Shown piece after piece: positions 17,513-27,103 of a stretch of 64,000 nt of DNA. Within the stretch, counting starts at the first letter, position 1. Every line of letters begins with the position of its first letter. The stretch is from positions 1 to 64,000 of the forward strand of contig JAIXWM010000081.1 of NCBI GenBank assembly GCA_027491255.1. The letters are read 5' to 3'. Source of the stretch: Rubrivivax sp. (GTDB taxonomy: Bacteria > Pseudomonadota > Gammaproteobacteria > Burkholderiales > Burkholderiaceae_C). The notes below the pieces were generated by a model, which worked only from the letters and a program-made list of their open reading frames with translations, made no database searches and was not told the DNA's origin. The translations under genes were made by a program, and so were the position numbers.

Positions 17513-18274
17513 TCAGCGCAAGGTCGCCAGCACCCGCTCCAGCGTCATCGCGAAGGGCTGCTCGAGCGCCGGGACGATGAACCACAGCGACAGCAGGCCC
17601 AGGCCGAGCGTGATCGGGAAGCCCACGGAGAAGATCTGGATCTGCGGCGCCACCCGCGAGATGAAGCCCAGCGCGAGGTTCACGAACATCATCATGCCCA
17701 CCAGCGGCAGCGCGATCCACAGGCCGGTGGCAAAGATCTCGGCGCCCCAACGGTGGGGCTGGCTGCGGGTGAGGAAGGCAAAGGGCTCGGGGCCGACGGG
17801 GAAGGCCTGGAAGCTCGACACCAGCGCGGTGACGATCACCAGATGACCGTTCAGGGCGATGAAGATCCAAGCCACCAGCGTGGCGAAGAGGCTGGAGACG
17901 GCCGTGCCCTGGGTCGCCGTCACCGGGTCGAAGAAGCCGGCGAAGTTCAGGCCCATCTGCAGGCCGATCAGTTCCCCGGCGAACTCCACCGCGGCGAACA
18001 CCACGCGCACGGCAAAGCCTATCGTCAGCCCGATCAGCACCTGTTGCGCCACGATGGCCATTGCAAGCATCGAGTCCAGCGCCACCACCGGCATCGCGGG
18101 CAGCGCGGGCTGGGCCGCGAAGGCGATGAAGGCCGCCAGGCCGATGCGCACCCGCAGCGGCACGTTCTGGCGGTTGAAGATGGGCAGTGACGAGAACACC
18201 GCCAGCGCGCGCAGGAAGGGCCACAGCAGCGGCGCGATCCAGGCGTTGAGCTGGGCTTCGGTGAAGGTGATCAT
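17513..18274 (-). CDS. fliR: Flagellar export apparatus protein FliR
   Basis: The 253-residue length is normal for FliR, which completes the FliPQR export gate at the centre of the basal body. Visible are FLRALAVFSSLPIFN near the N-terminus and repeated hydrophobic segments (for example MLAMAIVAQQVLIGLTIGFA). The family's GELIGLQMGLNFAGFFDP block and the C-terminal GFPITLGLGLLSLWFIVPAL follow. ATG 18274 is the first Met matching the family N-terminus. It is the last gene of the leftward fliF-to-fliR operon and starts 41 bases after fliQ ends. Confidence 0.95.
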   Translation of the reverse strand: MITFTEAQLNAWIAPLLWPFLRALAVFSSLPIFNRQNVPLRVRIGLAAFIAFAAQPALPAMPVVALDSMLAMAIVAQQVLIGLTIGFAVRVVFAAVEFAGELIGLQMGLNFAGFFDPVTATQGTAVSSLFATLVAWIFIALNGHLVIVTALVSSFQAFPVGPEPFAFLTRSQPHRWGAEIFATGLWIALPLVGMMMFVNLALGFISRVAPQIQIFSVGFPITLGLGLLSLWFIVPALEQPFAMTLERVLATLR

Positions 18275-18315
18275 CGGGCGGCCTGGGCCGAAGGCCGGGC
18301 GGGTGCCGCAGGCGC

Positions 18316-18585
18316 TCAGATGACGGCGCGCGGGATCGCCATCAGGATGCTGCGCAGGTAGTCCACGAGCGTGGTCATCATCCACGGCCCGGCCACCGCG
18401 AGCACCGCCACGGAGGCGATGACCTTGGGCACGAAGCTGAGCGTGGCCTCGTTGATCTGGGTGGCGGCCTGGAAGATGCTCACCACCAGGCCGACGACCA
18501 GCGCCACCAGCAGCAGCGGCGCGGCCACGAGCAGCAGGTGGTACAGGCCGTTCTGGCCCATGGCAAAGACTTCCTGGGGGGTCAT
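18316..18585 (-). CDS. fliQ: Flagellar export apparatus protein FliQ
   Basis: The 89-residue protein has two membrane helices (YHLLLVAAPLLLVALVVGLV and VIASVAVLAVAGPWMMTTLV) separated by the conserved FQAATQINEATLSFVPK loop. This is diagnostic of FliQ, a subunit of the FliPQR secretion gate. ATG 18585 gives the standard family N-terminus (MTPQEVFAMG). It lies between fliP and fliR. Confidence 0.95.
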   Translation of the reverse strand: MTPQEVFAMGQNGLYHLLLVAAPLLLVALVVGLVVSIFQAATQINEATLSFVPKVIASVAVLAVAGPWMMTTLVDYLRSILMAIPRAVI

Positions 18586-18643
18586 GGCGGTGCTCTCTTC
18601 GGTGTGTGGGTCGGCATGCCTGGTCGCGCGGCGACGGGTGCGG

Positions 18644-19465
18644 TCAAGTGGCAAAGCTGGCGGCCAGCGAACCCAGCAGCAGGTTCCAGCCGTCGGCCAG
18701 CACGAACAGCATCAGCTTGAAGGGCAGGGCCACCAGCACCGGGCTGAGCATCATCATCCCCAGGCTCATCAGCACGCTGGCCACGATCATGTCGATGACG
18801 AGGAAGGGGATGAAGATCAGGAAGCCGATCTGGAAGGCGCTCTTGAGCTCGCTCGTGACGAAGGCGGGCACGAGCACGCGCAGGGGGACGTCCTCGCCCT
18901 TGGTCTGCGGCGGCAGCTTGGCCAGGCGCGAGAACAGCTGCACGTCGCTCTGGCGTGTCTGCTTGAGCATGAACTCGCGCAGCGGCACCGCGCCGCGCTC
19001 GAGCGCCTGGTCGAAGCCGATCTGGTTGCGCGAGTACGGCTCCCAGGCCTGCGTGTAGATGCGGTCGATGACCGGTGACATCACGAAGAAGGTCAGGAAC
19101 AGGCTCAGGCCGACGATGACCTGGTTGGGCGGTGCCGCCGGCGTGCCCAGGGCCTGGCGCAGCAGCGACAGCACGATCACGATGCGCGTGAAGGCCGTCA
19201 TCAGCAGCAGCACCGCGGGCAGGAAGCCGAGCGCCGTGAAGAACAGCAGGGTCTGGATCGGCACCGAATAGCTCGCGCCGCCCGCGCCCTGGCCGATGAT
19301 CAGCGGCAGGTTCGCGCCGCCGCCCTGACCCTGGGCCCAGGCCGCAGGCACGGCCAGCAGGGCGCAGGCCCAGGGCAGGGCACGGCACAGCCGGCGGTGT
19401 CGCGACAGGGTGGCGGCCGCCGGCCGGCCGGTGCCGGACGCTGCCTCAGCGCGGTGCAGAGTCAT
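18644..19465 (-). CDS. fliP: Flagellar export apparatus protein FliP
   Basis: The 273-residue product has a cleavable-type N-terminal signal ([17 protein letters not shown]), as FliP usually does. Signature segments follow: [38 protein letters not shown], a periplasmic stretch ending in LKQTR, and the C-terminal [20 protein letters not shown]. It forms the pentameric core of the FliPQR export gate. ATG 19465 was chosen because GGGGGA lies seven bases upstream; ATG 19471, two codons earlier, is possible. Either start overlaps the end of fliO. Confidence 0.94.
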   Translation of the reverse strand: MTLHRAEAASGTGRPAAATLSRHRRLCRALPWACALLAVPAAWAQGQGGGANLPLIIGQGAGGASYSVPIQTLLFFTALGFLPAVLLLMTAFTRIVIVLSLLRQALGTPAAPPNQVIVGLSLFLTFFVMSPVIDRIYTQAWEPYSRNQIGFDQALERGAVPLREFMLKQTRQSDVQLFSRLAKLPPQTKGEDVPLRVLVPAFVTSELKSAFQIGFLIFIPFLVIDMIVASVLMSLGMMMLSPVLVALPFKLMLFVLADGWNLLLGSLAASFAT

Positions 19466-19808
19466 CGGCATTCCCCCGGCCGCTCCTGAGGCGGCCGAGC
19501 CAGTCGGCAAAGGTGGCGGGCATGGTGACGGCGGCACCGGCGTCGGCTTCGCCCTGCGGGGCCATCGTGTGCAGCGTCGTGATCGAGCCCGGCGTCACGC
19601 CCAGGACGAGCCAGCGCCGGTCCTCGCCGCGGCCGACCTCGACCGTCACGATGCGCTGTGTTCCCGACAGCGGCAGCACGCCCACGCAGCGCAGGCCCTG
19701 GCCCTGGGCCATGCCGCCCACCGGGCTGCGCTTGAGCAGCCACAGCGCCAGCGGGATCGCGGCCACGACGACGGCGAACCACAGCAGCGGAGTCAGGATC
19801 TGGTCCAC
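19446..19808 (-). CDS. fliO: Flagellar biosynthesis protein FliO
   Basis: The 120-residue product has one N-terminal membrane helix ([20 protein letters not shown]) followed by the small cytoplasmic beta domain of FliO ([35 protein letters not shown]). FliO helps assemble FliP. No ATG fits; GTG 19808 is the likely start because it opens directly before the membrane helix and 18 bases after the fliN stop. The 3' end overlaps fliP. Only its position between fliN and fliP and its fold pattern identify it, as FliO is poorly conserved. Confidence 0.85.
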   Translation of the reverse strand: MDQILTPLLWFAVVVAAIPLALWLLKRSPVGGMAQGQGLRCVGVLPLSGTQRIVTVEVGRGEDRRWLVLGVTPGSITTLHTMAPQGEADAGAAVTMPATFADWLGRLRSGRGNADDSAPR

Positions 19809-19825
19809 GGCGTGCGTCCGGGCGG

Positions 19826-20269
19826 TCAGATCTTGCTGAGGCGGCGCATGCGCTCGCTCGGCGTGACGATGTCGGTGAGGCGGATGCCGAACTTGTCGTT
19901 GACGACGACGACCTCTCCCTGCGCGATCAGGAAGCCGTTGACCAGCACGTCCATGGGCTCGCCGGCCAGGGCGTCGAGCTCGACGACCGAGCCCTGGGCC
20001 AGCTGCAGGATGTGGCGGATCGGGATCCGCGTGCGGCCGAGCTCGACCGTGAGCTGGACCGGGATGTCCAGGATCATGTTGATGTCGTTGCCCGCCGCGG
20101 CACCGTCCCCGCCGCCCACGGAGGCCGAGAAGTTGGTGAAGGAGGCGGGGGACATCGCAGGCCCCTGGGCCCCCGCGGCGCCCGCGCCGTTGCGGGATTC
20201 GTCCAGGGCAGCCGCCCATTCGGCGGCCATGCGGTCATCGTCGGGGCTGGCGGAAGGGTCAGCGGCCAT
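19826..20269 (-). CDS. fliN: Flagellar motor switch protein FliN
   Basis: The 147-residue product has a variable Ala/Gly-rich N-terminus and a C-terminal SpoA/C-ring domain: ILDIPVQLTVELGRTRIPIR, LAQGSVVELDALAGEPMDVL and NGFLIAQGEVVVVNDKFGIR. This is the family hallmark. FliN forms the lower C ring with FliM and takes part in torque switching and export. The start at 20269 overlaps the end of fliM by 11 bases, indicating translational coupling. Confidence 0.95.
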   Translation of the reverse strand: MAADPSASPDDDRMAAEWAAALDESRNGAGAAGAQGPAMSPASFTNFSASVGGGDGAAAGNDINMILDIPVQLTVELGRTRIPIRHILQLAQGSVVELDALAGEPMDVLVNGFLIAQGEVVVVNDKFGIRLTDIVTPSERMRRLSKI

Positions 20270-21260
20270 GGTGGTCTTCTCCGAGCCAGCTCGCGCCCGA
20301 ACTGGCCAGTGACTTTTCGATCTTGATTGCGTAGTGACCGTTGTTCGTGCCGTACAGGCACTCGAAGATGGGCACGCCGTTGACCTTGGCCTGGATCAGC
20401 GGCTCGATGTCGAGTTCGAGGAAGTCGCCGGGCTTGAAGGCCAGCAACTGCTCGACGGTGGCCGGCGCCGTGCCGAGCTCGGCCACGACCTCCACGCCGA
20501 CGTCGCGGATCTGCGTCTTCAGCAGGTTCACCCAGCGCTTGTCCGTCTCCCCCTCGCCGGGCAGCGAGGCGTAGAGGATGTCGCGGATGGGCTCGAAGGT
20601 GGCGTAGGGAATGCAGAAGTGGATGGCCCCGGACGCGTCACCGAGCTCGACGTTGAACGCACAGGTCACCACCATCTCGCCGGGCGTGGCAATGTTGGCG
20701 AACTGCGGTTGCATCTCCGAGCGCTGATACTCGAGCTCGATGGGGTAGATCCCCGCCCAGGCCTTGCGGTACTCGCCCAGCACCACCTCGAGGATGCGCG
20801 TGACCACGCGCATCTCGGTGGGCGAAAAGTCGCGTTCCTCCACGCGGGTGTGGAAGCGGCCGCCGCCGAACAGCGCGTCGATCACCGCGAACACCAGCGT
20901 GGGCTCGCAGACCACGAGCCCCGAGCCGCGCAGCGGCTTCACGCCCACGACGTTGAAGTTTCCCGGCACGACCTGCTCGCGCAGGAAGGCGCCGTACTTC
21001 TGCACCTTGGTGCCGATGATGGACACCTCGGGGCTGCGACGCACGAGGTTCAGCAGCCCCAGGCGCAGGTCCCGGGCGAAGCGCTCGCAGACCAGCTCGA
21101 TGGCGGGCATGCGCCCGCGGACGATGCGCTCCTGGCTGGCGAGGTCATAGGCCCGGACCTCGCGCTGCCCTTCCTGCTCGGGCTCGGGCGGCGGTGCCTC
21201 GCTGGAGATGCCCTGGAGCAGGGCATCGACCTCGTCCTGGGACAGGATGGGTTGGATCAT
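20259..21260 (-). CDS. fliM: Flagellar motor switch protein FliM
   Basis: The 333-residue product begins with the CheY-P binding peptide (ILSQDEVDALLQGI). The middle CheC-like domain follows (RSPEVSIIGTKVQKYGAFLR, VFAVIDALFGGGRF), then a C-terminal SpoA domain (LGTAPATVEQLLAFKPGDFL). It links phosphorylated CheY to rotor switching. The chemotaxis genes supplying CheY are not in this window. It overlaps fliN and follows fliL by 25 bases. Confidence 0.97.
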   Translation of the reverse strand: MIQPILSQDEVDALLQGISSEAPPPEPEQEGQREVRAYDLASQERIVRGRMPAIELVCERFARDLRLGLLNLVRRSPEVSIIGTKVQKYGAFLREQVVPGNFNVVGVKPLRGSGLVVCEPTLVFAVIDALFGGGRFHTRVEERDFSPTEMRVVTRILEVVLGEYRKAWAGIYPIELEYQRSEMQPQFANIATPGEMVVTCAFNVELGDASGAIHFCIPYATFEPIRDILYASLPGEGETDKRWVNLLKTQIRDVGVEVVAELGTAPATVEQLLAFKPGDFLELDIEPLIQAKVNGVPIFECLYGTNNGHYAIKIEKSLASSGASWLGEDHHGR

Positions 21261-21285
21261 CGCGTGCGGCGTTCTACGCGGCGGC

Positions 21286-21915
21286 TCACTGGATGATGAA
21301 GTTCGAGAAATGCACGGCCTTCACAGGCGTGATTTCCTCGGGCTTGAGCACGCGCCGGCGCGGGGGCGGGCTGTCTGCGTCCTCGCTGCGCTGGGCGGCA
21401 GGACGCGGGGGCGGGTCGTCGGGCACCTGCAGCCCGAGCGCGCGGGAGACTTCGCGCCGCAGCTCGGCGGCCAGCTTGCCCTTGCCGTCGCGCTCCAGAA
21501 GTTCGGCCGAGGTCTTGTAGGTGAGCGTGAGCAGGATGCTGTTGCGGATGACCGGCATGAAGTTCTTGATGACCTCGGCGGACTTTTCGTCCGTCAACTC
21601 CAGGGAGATCGTGACCTGGGCGTAGCGGTCGGCATCCCGGTCGGCCAGGTTGACCGTGAACAGGTCCAGGGCGACGAAGACCGGCTTCACGGTCAGGTCG
21701 CGCTTGTTCCCCTTGGCCTTGGCCTGGCTGCGGACCTCCTCGCCGTTCTCGTCGAGTTCCGCCTCCAGCTCGGCGGCCTGCTTCTTCTTCAGGTAGAACA
21801 GCGTTCCGCCCCCGGCGGCGGCCAGCACCAGCAGCAGGGCTGCCAGGATGATCAGCAGTTTCTTGGACTTGCCCTTGCTGGGCTTGGCATCGACGGTGGG
21901 CGTGGCGGTCGCCAT
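21286..21915 (-). CDS. fliL: Flagellar basal body-associated protein FliL
   Basis: The 209-residue product is a single-pass inner membrane protein: a short Lys-rich cytoplasmic tail, then LLIILAALLLVLAAAGGGTL (about residues 21-40). The periplasmic stomatin-like FliL domain follows (FVALDLFTVNLADRDADRYA, QVTISLELTDEKSAEVIK, VIRNSILLTLTYKTSAELL). FliL sits around the stator and supports motor output. It is somewhat longer than Salmonella FliL because of an extended Pro/Arg-rich region near residues 165-190. ATG 21915 was chosen to give a short N-terminal tail. Confidence 0.93.
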   Translation of the reverse strand: MATATPTVDAKPSKGKSKKLLIILAALLLVLAAAGGGTLFYLKKKQAAELEAELDENGEEVRSQAKAKGNKRDLTVKPVFVALDLFTVNLADRDADRYAQVTISLELTDEKSAEVIKNFMPVIRNSILLTLTYKTSAELLERDGKGKLAAELRREVSRALGLQVPDDPPPRPAAQRSEDADSPPPRRRVLKPEEITPVKAVHFSNFIIQ

Positions 21916-22216
21916 GGGTACTCCTGCTGGACGCGGGCCAGGATGGAGCGGGTGCACGGTGCAGACCCGCAGCCCAAGCCGGAGCGCGTACATGCGTGAT
22001 TATTGAGAACCTTGAGCACGACCATGGAGCAGAAATGGGCGGCGTTCGCCTGCCTGTCCGCTGCCGTGGCCGGCGCGGCGCTGGCTGGAACGCGCCGAGC
22101 CGTCCTCCGTTCGCCCGTTCGCCTTTTCCTCCGTCCGGCCTGCGGGCGCAATGGCAAGGCCGGCCGTGGGGCCCCGCCTGCCGACCGGGCCGGGCCTGCC
22201 GAGCCCGTCGCTGCGC

Positions 22217-25114
22217 TCAGGCGTACAGGTCCACCAGCCCCTGCGGCCGCCCGGCCCGTGCCGCTGCCGCCGGGGCGGCCGCGGCTTGCGGCGCGCCGCT
22301 CGCGGGCGTGGCGTCCCCGCCGGCCCAGGCTTGACCTTGCTGTGGCGCCGCGCCGCCACTGTCGCGCGATTGCTGGAACACGCCGCCGCCGGCCAGCGTG
22401 AACCCGGCCTCGTGCAGGGCACCGGCCAAGGTCGGCAGGGCCTGCTCCAGGGCGACCCGCGTGGCTTCCACTTCGGCAGCGAGTTCCACGCTGACCTTGC
22501 TGCCGTCCAGGGCGAGTTGCACCGAGACCGGTCCCATCTCCTGCGGATTGAGCGAGATGCGGGCTTGTTCGATGCCGTCACGGACCAGCGCGGCGATGCG
22601 CGCGCCAAGCATCGGCGCGAACTCCGGGCTGTTCAAGGCGGCCTCGATGCGGGCCGTCGGCGCCGACGCCTCTTGCGCAGGCCCGGTCGCGCGATCCGCA
22701 TTGAAGCCTGTGTCCTGCACCGAGGGCGTGCCGGTGCCGGCCGGCGGAGAGCCATCGGCGCGTGCTTCACGTTCTGCGGGACTGTTCACGGCGGCCTCCA
22801 GCGCGCGCAGCCAGGCCGCAGCCTGGGTCTCGCCGGCGGGCAGGGCCGCATCGGGAGCCGAGCGGCGCAGCGTCGCATCCACGTCGGTGCCTGCGGGCCC
22901 GTGCTTCGTGCGCCCGGGCTCGGCGCCTGCCCCTGCAGCGGCACCCGGCCGTGCTGTCCCGCCGGCCTGATCTGCCTGTCCCTGCAGCAGCGCGGGCCGG
23001 CGGTACGCCGTCGCCGCGGCGGTGGCTGTCTGCGCCGGCGTCGGGGCTGTTGCCGCCGCCGGGGCGGACGCCGTGGCCGTCGCGGCCGGGCCTGTCGTTG
23101 AAGGGGGCTGTGCTGCCGCAAGCCCTCCATGGCGGGCCGCTGCAGGTGGTGCCTCGGCAGTCGCCACGCTGTCGCCGCCATCGACGGCGACATCGGTTCG
23201 ACTCCGTACCGTGCCCGCCGCGGCCGAACCGGGGTGGCCGGGACGCCAACGCCCTGCTTCGGCACGTGCCGGGCCAGGCTGTGGATTGGCGCGGTCGCCA
23301 GCCTGCGCGCGCGCAGCTTCGGCGCCGGGGGTGGCTGTCGCGCGCTTGGCAGTGGCTGCGGCGGTGTCCGTAGGCGGCACGGCTCGGGCGGCCAGGTGCT
23401 GCACCGGCATCGTGGACGCGGTGGCCTCGCTCGTCGACGGGGCTGGTGTCCGACGCTGCGACTGACCCGCCGGCGGGTCGACGTCTGGGGCCTTCGCGAC
23501 GCGGCTTGTGCTGCCTCTCACGGGCAAAGCGCCCGCGTCGCCAACGTCGGCCGCGTCTTGCGCAGCGGGCCGGGATGGTGTTGGGGCCTGTTGCGGTCGC
23601 TGGTCGGCCCGGTCTGCGGCGTCGCCGCCGCGGCCAGCTGGCTCGGATACGCCGTCCGCGCGATCCGAGACCGGTGCACGTCCCGCGGCCCCTGGGGCGT
23701 GGATCGGGCTGCGCAGGCGGTCAAGTCGGGAGGTGCTTCCCGACGTGGCGCCATCGACGGACGACGGCTGCACGGTGTCGACACCGCCCGCGTTTTCAGC
23801 ATCGCGCGTCGGATTGCCGCGCGGTGCTGCGTCCAGGCCGGGCGCCGATGACAAGGCGGTCTCCGAGGAAGGGTCGGCGACCGTCGTCGCCACACCCGGC
23901 GGGCGCCTTTCGGCATCCGCCGCCCGCAGCGTTCGGGGCTGCGGCGCACTGGCGTCGGCGTCCCTGGCCGGCGTGAGATCGCTGGGACGGGCCGCGGCCC
24001 GTCTCGCAGGCTCCTGCGTCGCGATCGCGCCTGCTGCGGCGGCCGCGTCCGCGACGAAACCCGCACCGGCCGGCGTGCCTGGGGCCGGCGCGCCGGTGTT
24101 GGGAGCCACGGCCCGCGGCTGTGTCCGCTGGGCCTGCGTTGGTGCTGGTGCCGCGAGCCGGCGACCAGCCGTGTCGCCCGCAGCCCGCGGGCCCAGTTCC
24201 ACACGCACCTGCTCGCCCGCGACCTGGACGGTCAGGGCACGATCAGCCGCCCCCCGGGCGCCAGAGTTCGGTGCCGCATCGGAGCGGAAGGCCCCGGCTG
24301 CGGGCGCGGCGCGAGCGTGGGCGCGTGCCACTGTCGATGCTGCCGCGGCGCCTGCCCCCGCCGCGCGGGGTGTCCCGCCCGCGGCGTCGCCCGGCCGGTG
24401 GGCGGCCGTGGCCACGGCCGCGCCGGAGCCGTCTGTGCCGGCGCGCAGCGCGGTCGTAGCCGTAGTCGCAGCACTGGCCGTGGCCGTAGCCGCGACCGTA
24501 GCCGCGACCGTAGCCGTAGCCGCGGCCTGTGCCCCGCCCGGCGCGGGAGCCAAGGCGCCTGCAGGGGGCGAGCCCTTCGCCCGCCTGGCTGCGCTGCCCT
24601 CACCCGGCACCTGCGTGGCGGCAACGGCGGACTGGGCAGGCTCCGCGCCTGGCGTTGCCGCCGACGCAGCTGTCGCCATCGGTGCAGACGCTGCGCCGAC
24701 GAGGGCGGCCAGCCAGGGGGTCAGGGCTGCGCCTGCGGGTTCGACGCGGGCTTCTTCCTTGGCCGCAGCCGGATCCGGTGCCGGTTCCGCCGTCTTGGAG
24801 TCTTCTTCGGTGGGCGCGGGCTGTGGCCCGTCGACCGGGGTCGGTTTCCGCGTTCCCGCAGCACCGGGTTCAGCCGGGCTGTGATGAATGGACCCGCGGG
24901 CAGGCTCGGCGCGGGCGCCGGCGCGCCGCAGCCGCGGCGCAGCGGCAAGGTCCGCGCCCGTGTCCGTGGCGCTCATGTCGCTGGCGGCGTGGCTCAAGGC
25001 TTCGCCGAAATCCGGCTGTGCGCCGGGTGCCGCCATGCCGGACAGGGGCGTGCCTGTGTGCGCCGATGCGGCGGGCCCCGGCGCGGGCAGGATGTGGAGC
25101 AGGGCTGTCTGCAT
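22217..25114 (-). CDS. fliK: Flagellar hook-length control protein FliK, unusually long
   Basis: The product is 965 aa, more than twice the roughly 400 residues of Salmonella FliK. The C-terminal Flg_hook domain (about residues 830-925) is intact, with ARISLNPQEMGPVSVQLALD and LEQALPTLAGALHEAGFTL; it switches the export gate from hook to filament substrates. The long N-terminal/central region is Ala/Pro/Gly/Thr-rich and of low complexity, with a short 12-base tandem repeat near 24486-24515. Start ATG 25114 (MQTALLHILPAP) is the first Met after fliJ with a family-like N-terminus. It sits between fliJ and fliL. Confidence 0.9.
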   Translation of the reverse strand: MQTALLHILPAPGPAASAHTGTPLSGMAAPGAQPDFGEALSHAASDMSATDTGADLAAAPRLRRAGARAEPARGSIHHSPAEPGAAGTRKPTPVDGPQPAPTEEDSKTAEPAPDPAAAKEEARVEPAGAALTPWLAALVGAASAPMATAASAATPGAEPAQSAVAATQVPGEGSAARRAKGSPPAGALAPAPGGAQAAATATVAATVAATATASAATTATTALRAGTDGSGAAVATAAHRPGDAAGGTPRAAGAGAAAASTVARAHARAAPAAGAFRSDAAPNSGARGAADRALTVQVAGEQVRVELGPRAAGDTAGRRLAAPAPTQAQRTQPRAVAPNTGAPAPGTPAGAGFVADAAAAAGAIATQEPARRAAARPSDLTPARDADASAPQPRTLRAADAERRPPGVATTVADPSSETALSSAPGLDAAPRGNPTRDAENAGGVDTVQPSSVDGATSGSTSRLDRLRSPIHAPGAAGRAPVSDRADGVSEPAGRGGDAADRADQRPQQAPTPSRPAAQDAADVGDAGALPVRGSTSRVAKAPDVDPPAGQSQRRTPAPSTSEATASTMPVQHLAARAVPPTDTAAATAKRATATPGAEAARAQAGDRANPQPGPARAEAGRWRPGHPGSAAAGTVRSRTDVAVDGGDSVATAEAPPAAARHGGLAAAQPPSTTGPAATATASAPAAATAPTPAQTATAAATAYRRPALLQGQADQAGGTARPGAAAGAGAEPGRTKHGPAGTDVDATLRRSAPDAALPAGETQAAAWLRALEAAVNSPAEREARADGSPPAGTGTPSVQDTGFNADRATGPAQEASAPTARIEAALNSPEFAPMLGARIAALVRDGIEQARISLNPQEMGPVSVQLALDGSKVSVELAAEVEATRVALEQALPTLAGALHEAGFTLAGGGVFQQSRDSGGAAPQQGQAWAGGDATPASGAPQAAAAPAAAARAGRPQGLVDLYA

Positions 25115-25158
25115 GGTGTGAACCTTCTGAGAGGGCAGGCTGCGCGCTGTGGCGCTGC

Positions 25159-25638
25159 TCAGCGGGCCAGGCCCGCGACAGGCCGTGTCATCGGACCGGG
25201 CCGGTTGGCGCGCTGCGCGAATTCGTCGGTGTGCTTCTGCTCGCGGCGTTGCTCCAGGAGTGCCTGGGCCTCCCGACGGCGCTCGATGAGCTTGCGGATC
25301 GCGGCCACCCGGGTCTGCGTCTCCAGCAGCACCGCGCGCCGGCGCCGTGCCGTCGCCTGCGCCTGCATCTGCTGCGTGGCCAGTTGGTTCAGCGCCTCGT
25401 CCAGGCGCCGGCTGAATCCGCGGTAGCAGTGCAGGATTTCCGCACCTCCTTGCTGCTGCTGGAATTCCGCCTGCCAACGGCCCACGTACTCGGCGCGGTA
25501 GGTCTGGAACTGCGCGACCTGGGCCTCGACGCGCGCGAGGTGACTCTCGGCCTGGTGCAGCGCCAGCGCCGCCGCGTCGAGTTCGGATTGCTCGCGTTCG
25601 AGCAGCAGTTCGAGGGTGCTGTTGTCTTGCCGGTTCAT
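25159..25638 (-). CDS. fliJ: Flagellar export chaperone/stalk protein FliJ
   Basis: The 159-residue product is almost wholly helical and predicted coiled coil (LLEREQSELDAAALALHQAE, LARVEAQVAQFQTYRAEY), ending in a basic tail. FliJ inserts into the FliI hexamer like the gamma subunit of F1-ATPase and couples export to the proton gradient. It has little sequence conservation, so the call rests on helix content, length and position between fliI and fliK. Confidence 0.9.
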   Translation of the reverse strand: MNRQDNSTLELLLEREQSELDAAALALHQAESHLARVEAQVAQFQTYRAEYVGRWQAEFQQQQGGAEILHCYRGFSRRLDEALNQLATQQMQAQATARRRRAVLLETQTRVAAIRKLIERRREAQALLEQRREQKHTDEFAQRANRPGPMTRPVAGLAR

Positions 25639-25654
25639 GGGGGGCTTCGATGGG

Positions 25655-27103
25655 TCAGGCGCCGGCCACGGCGCTCAGGTTCTGGCGGCTTTCTTCGAGG
25701 GCGGCGCGCTGGCGCATGTCCTGCTGCAGCAGGGCCACGATGCGCGGGTGGGTCTGGACGGCGACATCCAACTCGCTGTCGTTTCCCGGGGTGTAGGCGC
25801 CCAGCTGGATCAGGTCGCGCGCCTTGTTGTAGCGGGCCAGCATCTGCCGCACGCGCCGCGCGGCGTCGATCTGCGCCTGTGGCGCGACGCTGCTCATCAC
25901 GCGCGAGATGCTGCGCTCGACGTCGATGGCCGGGAAGTGCCCCGACTCGGCCAGCTCGCGCGACAGCACGATGTGTCCGTCGAGGATGCCGCGCGCCGAG
26001 TCGGCGATCGGATCCTGCGGATCGTCGCCTTCGGTCAGCACGGTGTAGAACGCCGTGATCGAGCCGTGGCCGTCGCGGCCGTTGCCCGAGCGCTCCACGA
26101 GCTGGGGCAGCCGCGCAAAGCAGCTCGGCGGGTAGCCACGCGTGGCCGGCGGCTCGCCGATGGCCAGCGCGATCTCGCGCTGCGCCATCGCGTAGCGCGT
26201 CAGGCTGTCCATGAGCAGCAGCACGTGCAGTCCGCGGTCGCGGAAGTGCTCGGCGATGGCCGTGGCGTAGTGCGCTCCCTGCATGCGCAGCAGCGGAGGC
26301 GCGTCGGCGGGCGCGGCGACGACGGTCGAGCGCTTGCGGCCTTCGGGGCCGAGGATGTCCTCGATGAATTCCTTGACCTCGCGCCCGCGCTCGCCGATGA
26401 GGCCGACCACGATCACGTCTGCCCGGGTATAGCGGGCCATCATGCCCAGCAGCACCGACTTGCCCACCCCGGTCCCTGCGAACAGCCCGAGCCGCTGCCC
26501 GCGGCCTACCGTCAGCAGCGAGTTGATGGCGCGCACGCCGGTGTCCAGGGGCGTGCGGATCGGATCGCGGTCCATGGCGTTGATCGGCGCTCGGCTCAGG
26601 GTGTCGTGGACGACGTCGCTCAGCGGCCCGGCCCGGTCCAGCGGCTCGCCGTGCGCGTCCACGACCCGGCCGAGCAGGCCAGGGCCCATCGGCAGCAGCA
26701 GGCCGTGGGCCTGGCCGCCTTGCGGGGCCACGGCGCTCGAGCCCAGGCGGGGGGGCGACGCAGGGGTGGCGCGGGGCACGACGCGCGCGCCGCTGGCCAG
26801 GCCGTGCAGCGCGCCGGTGGGCATGAGGAAGGCGTGGTCGCCGCTGAAGCCCACGACTTCCGCGGTCACCGGGGCCTGACCGTCGCAGCGAACCTCGCAG
26901 ATCGAGCCCATGGGCACGCGCACGCCCACGGCTTCCAGGACGAGCCCGGCCACCCGCACCAGGCGGCCCTCGGTGTGCAGGGCCTGCGCCGCCCCGGCCT
27001 GCTGCTGCAAGGCGTCGAGGTAGCTCGTCCAGCGCGAGGCATGGCCCGCCGAGGGTTGGAAGCCCGGCGCCGATGCGGCGGAGGCGGCGGCCTGACGGTT
27101 CAT
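25655..27103 (-). CDS. fliI: Flagellum-specific ATPase FliI
   Basis: The 482-residue product is an F1-beta-like hexameric ATPase of the flagellar export apparatus. Walker A is [10 protein letters not shown] (about residues 207-216); [17 protein letters not shown], the Walker B strand [20 protein letters not shown] and [15 protein letters not shown] are all present. The C-terminal chaperone-binding helices follow. ATG 27103 overlaps the fliH stop by four bases (ATGA), which fixes the start. Confidence 0.97.
   Translation of the reverse strand: MNRQAAASAASAPGFQPSAGHASRWTSYLDALQQQAGAAQALHTEGRLVRVAGLVLEAVGVRVPMGSICEVRCDGQAPVTAEVVGFSGDHAFLMPTGALHGLASGARVVPRATPASPPRLGSSAVAPQGGQAHGLLLPMGPGLLGRVVDAHGEPLDRAGPLSDVVHDTLSRAPINAMDRDPIRTPLDTGVRAINSLLTVGRGQRLGLFAGTGVGKSVLLGMMARYTRADVIVVGLIGERGREVKEFIEDILGPEGRKRSTVVAAPADAPPLLRMQGAHYATAIAEHFRDRGLHVLLLMDSLTRYAMAQREIALAIGEPPATRGYPPSCFARLPQLVERSGNGRDGHGSITAFYTVLTEGDDPQDPIADSARGILDGHIVLSRELAESGHFPAIDVERSISRVMSSVAPQAQIDAARRVRQMLARYNKARDLIQLGAYTPGNDSELDVAVQTHPRIVALLQQDMRQRAALEESRQNLSAVAGA

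Noticed and set aside
24486-24515. Regulatory microsatellite in fliK
   Set aside because: The units are 12 bases (frame-preserving), so copy change would not switch the frame; it is noted only as a length-variation risk.
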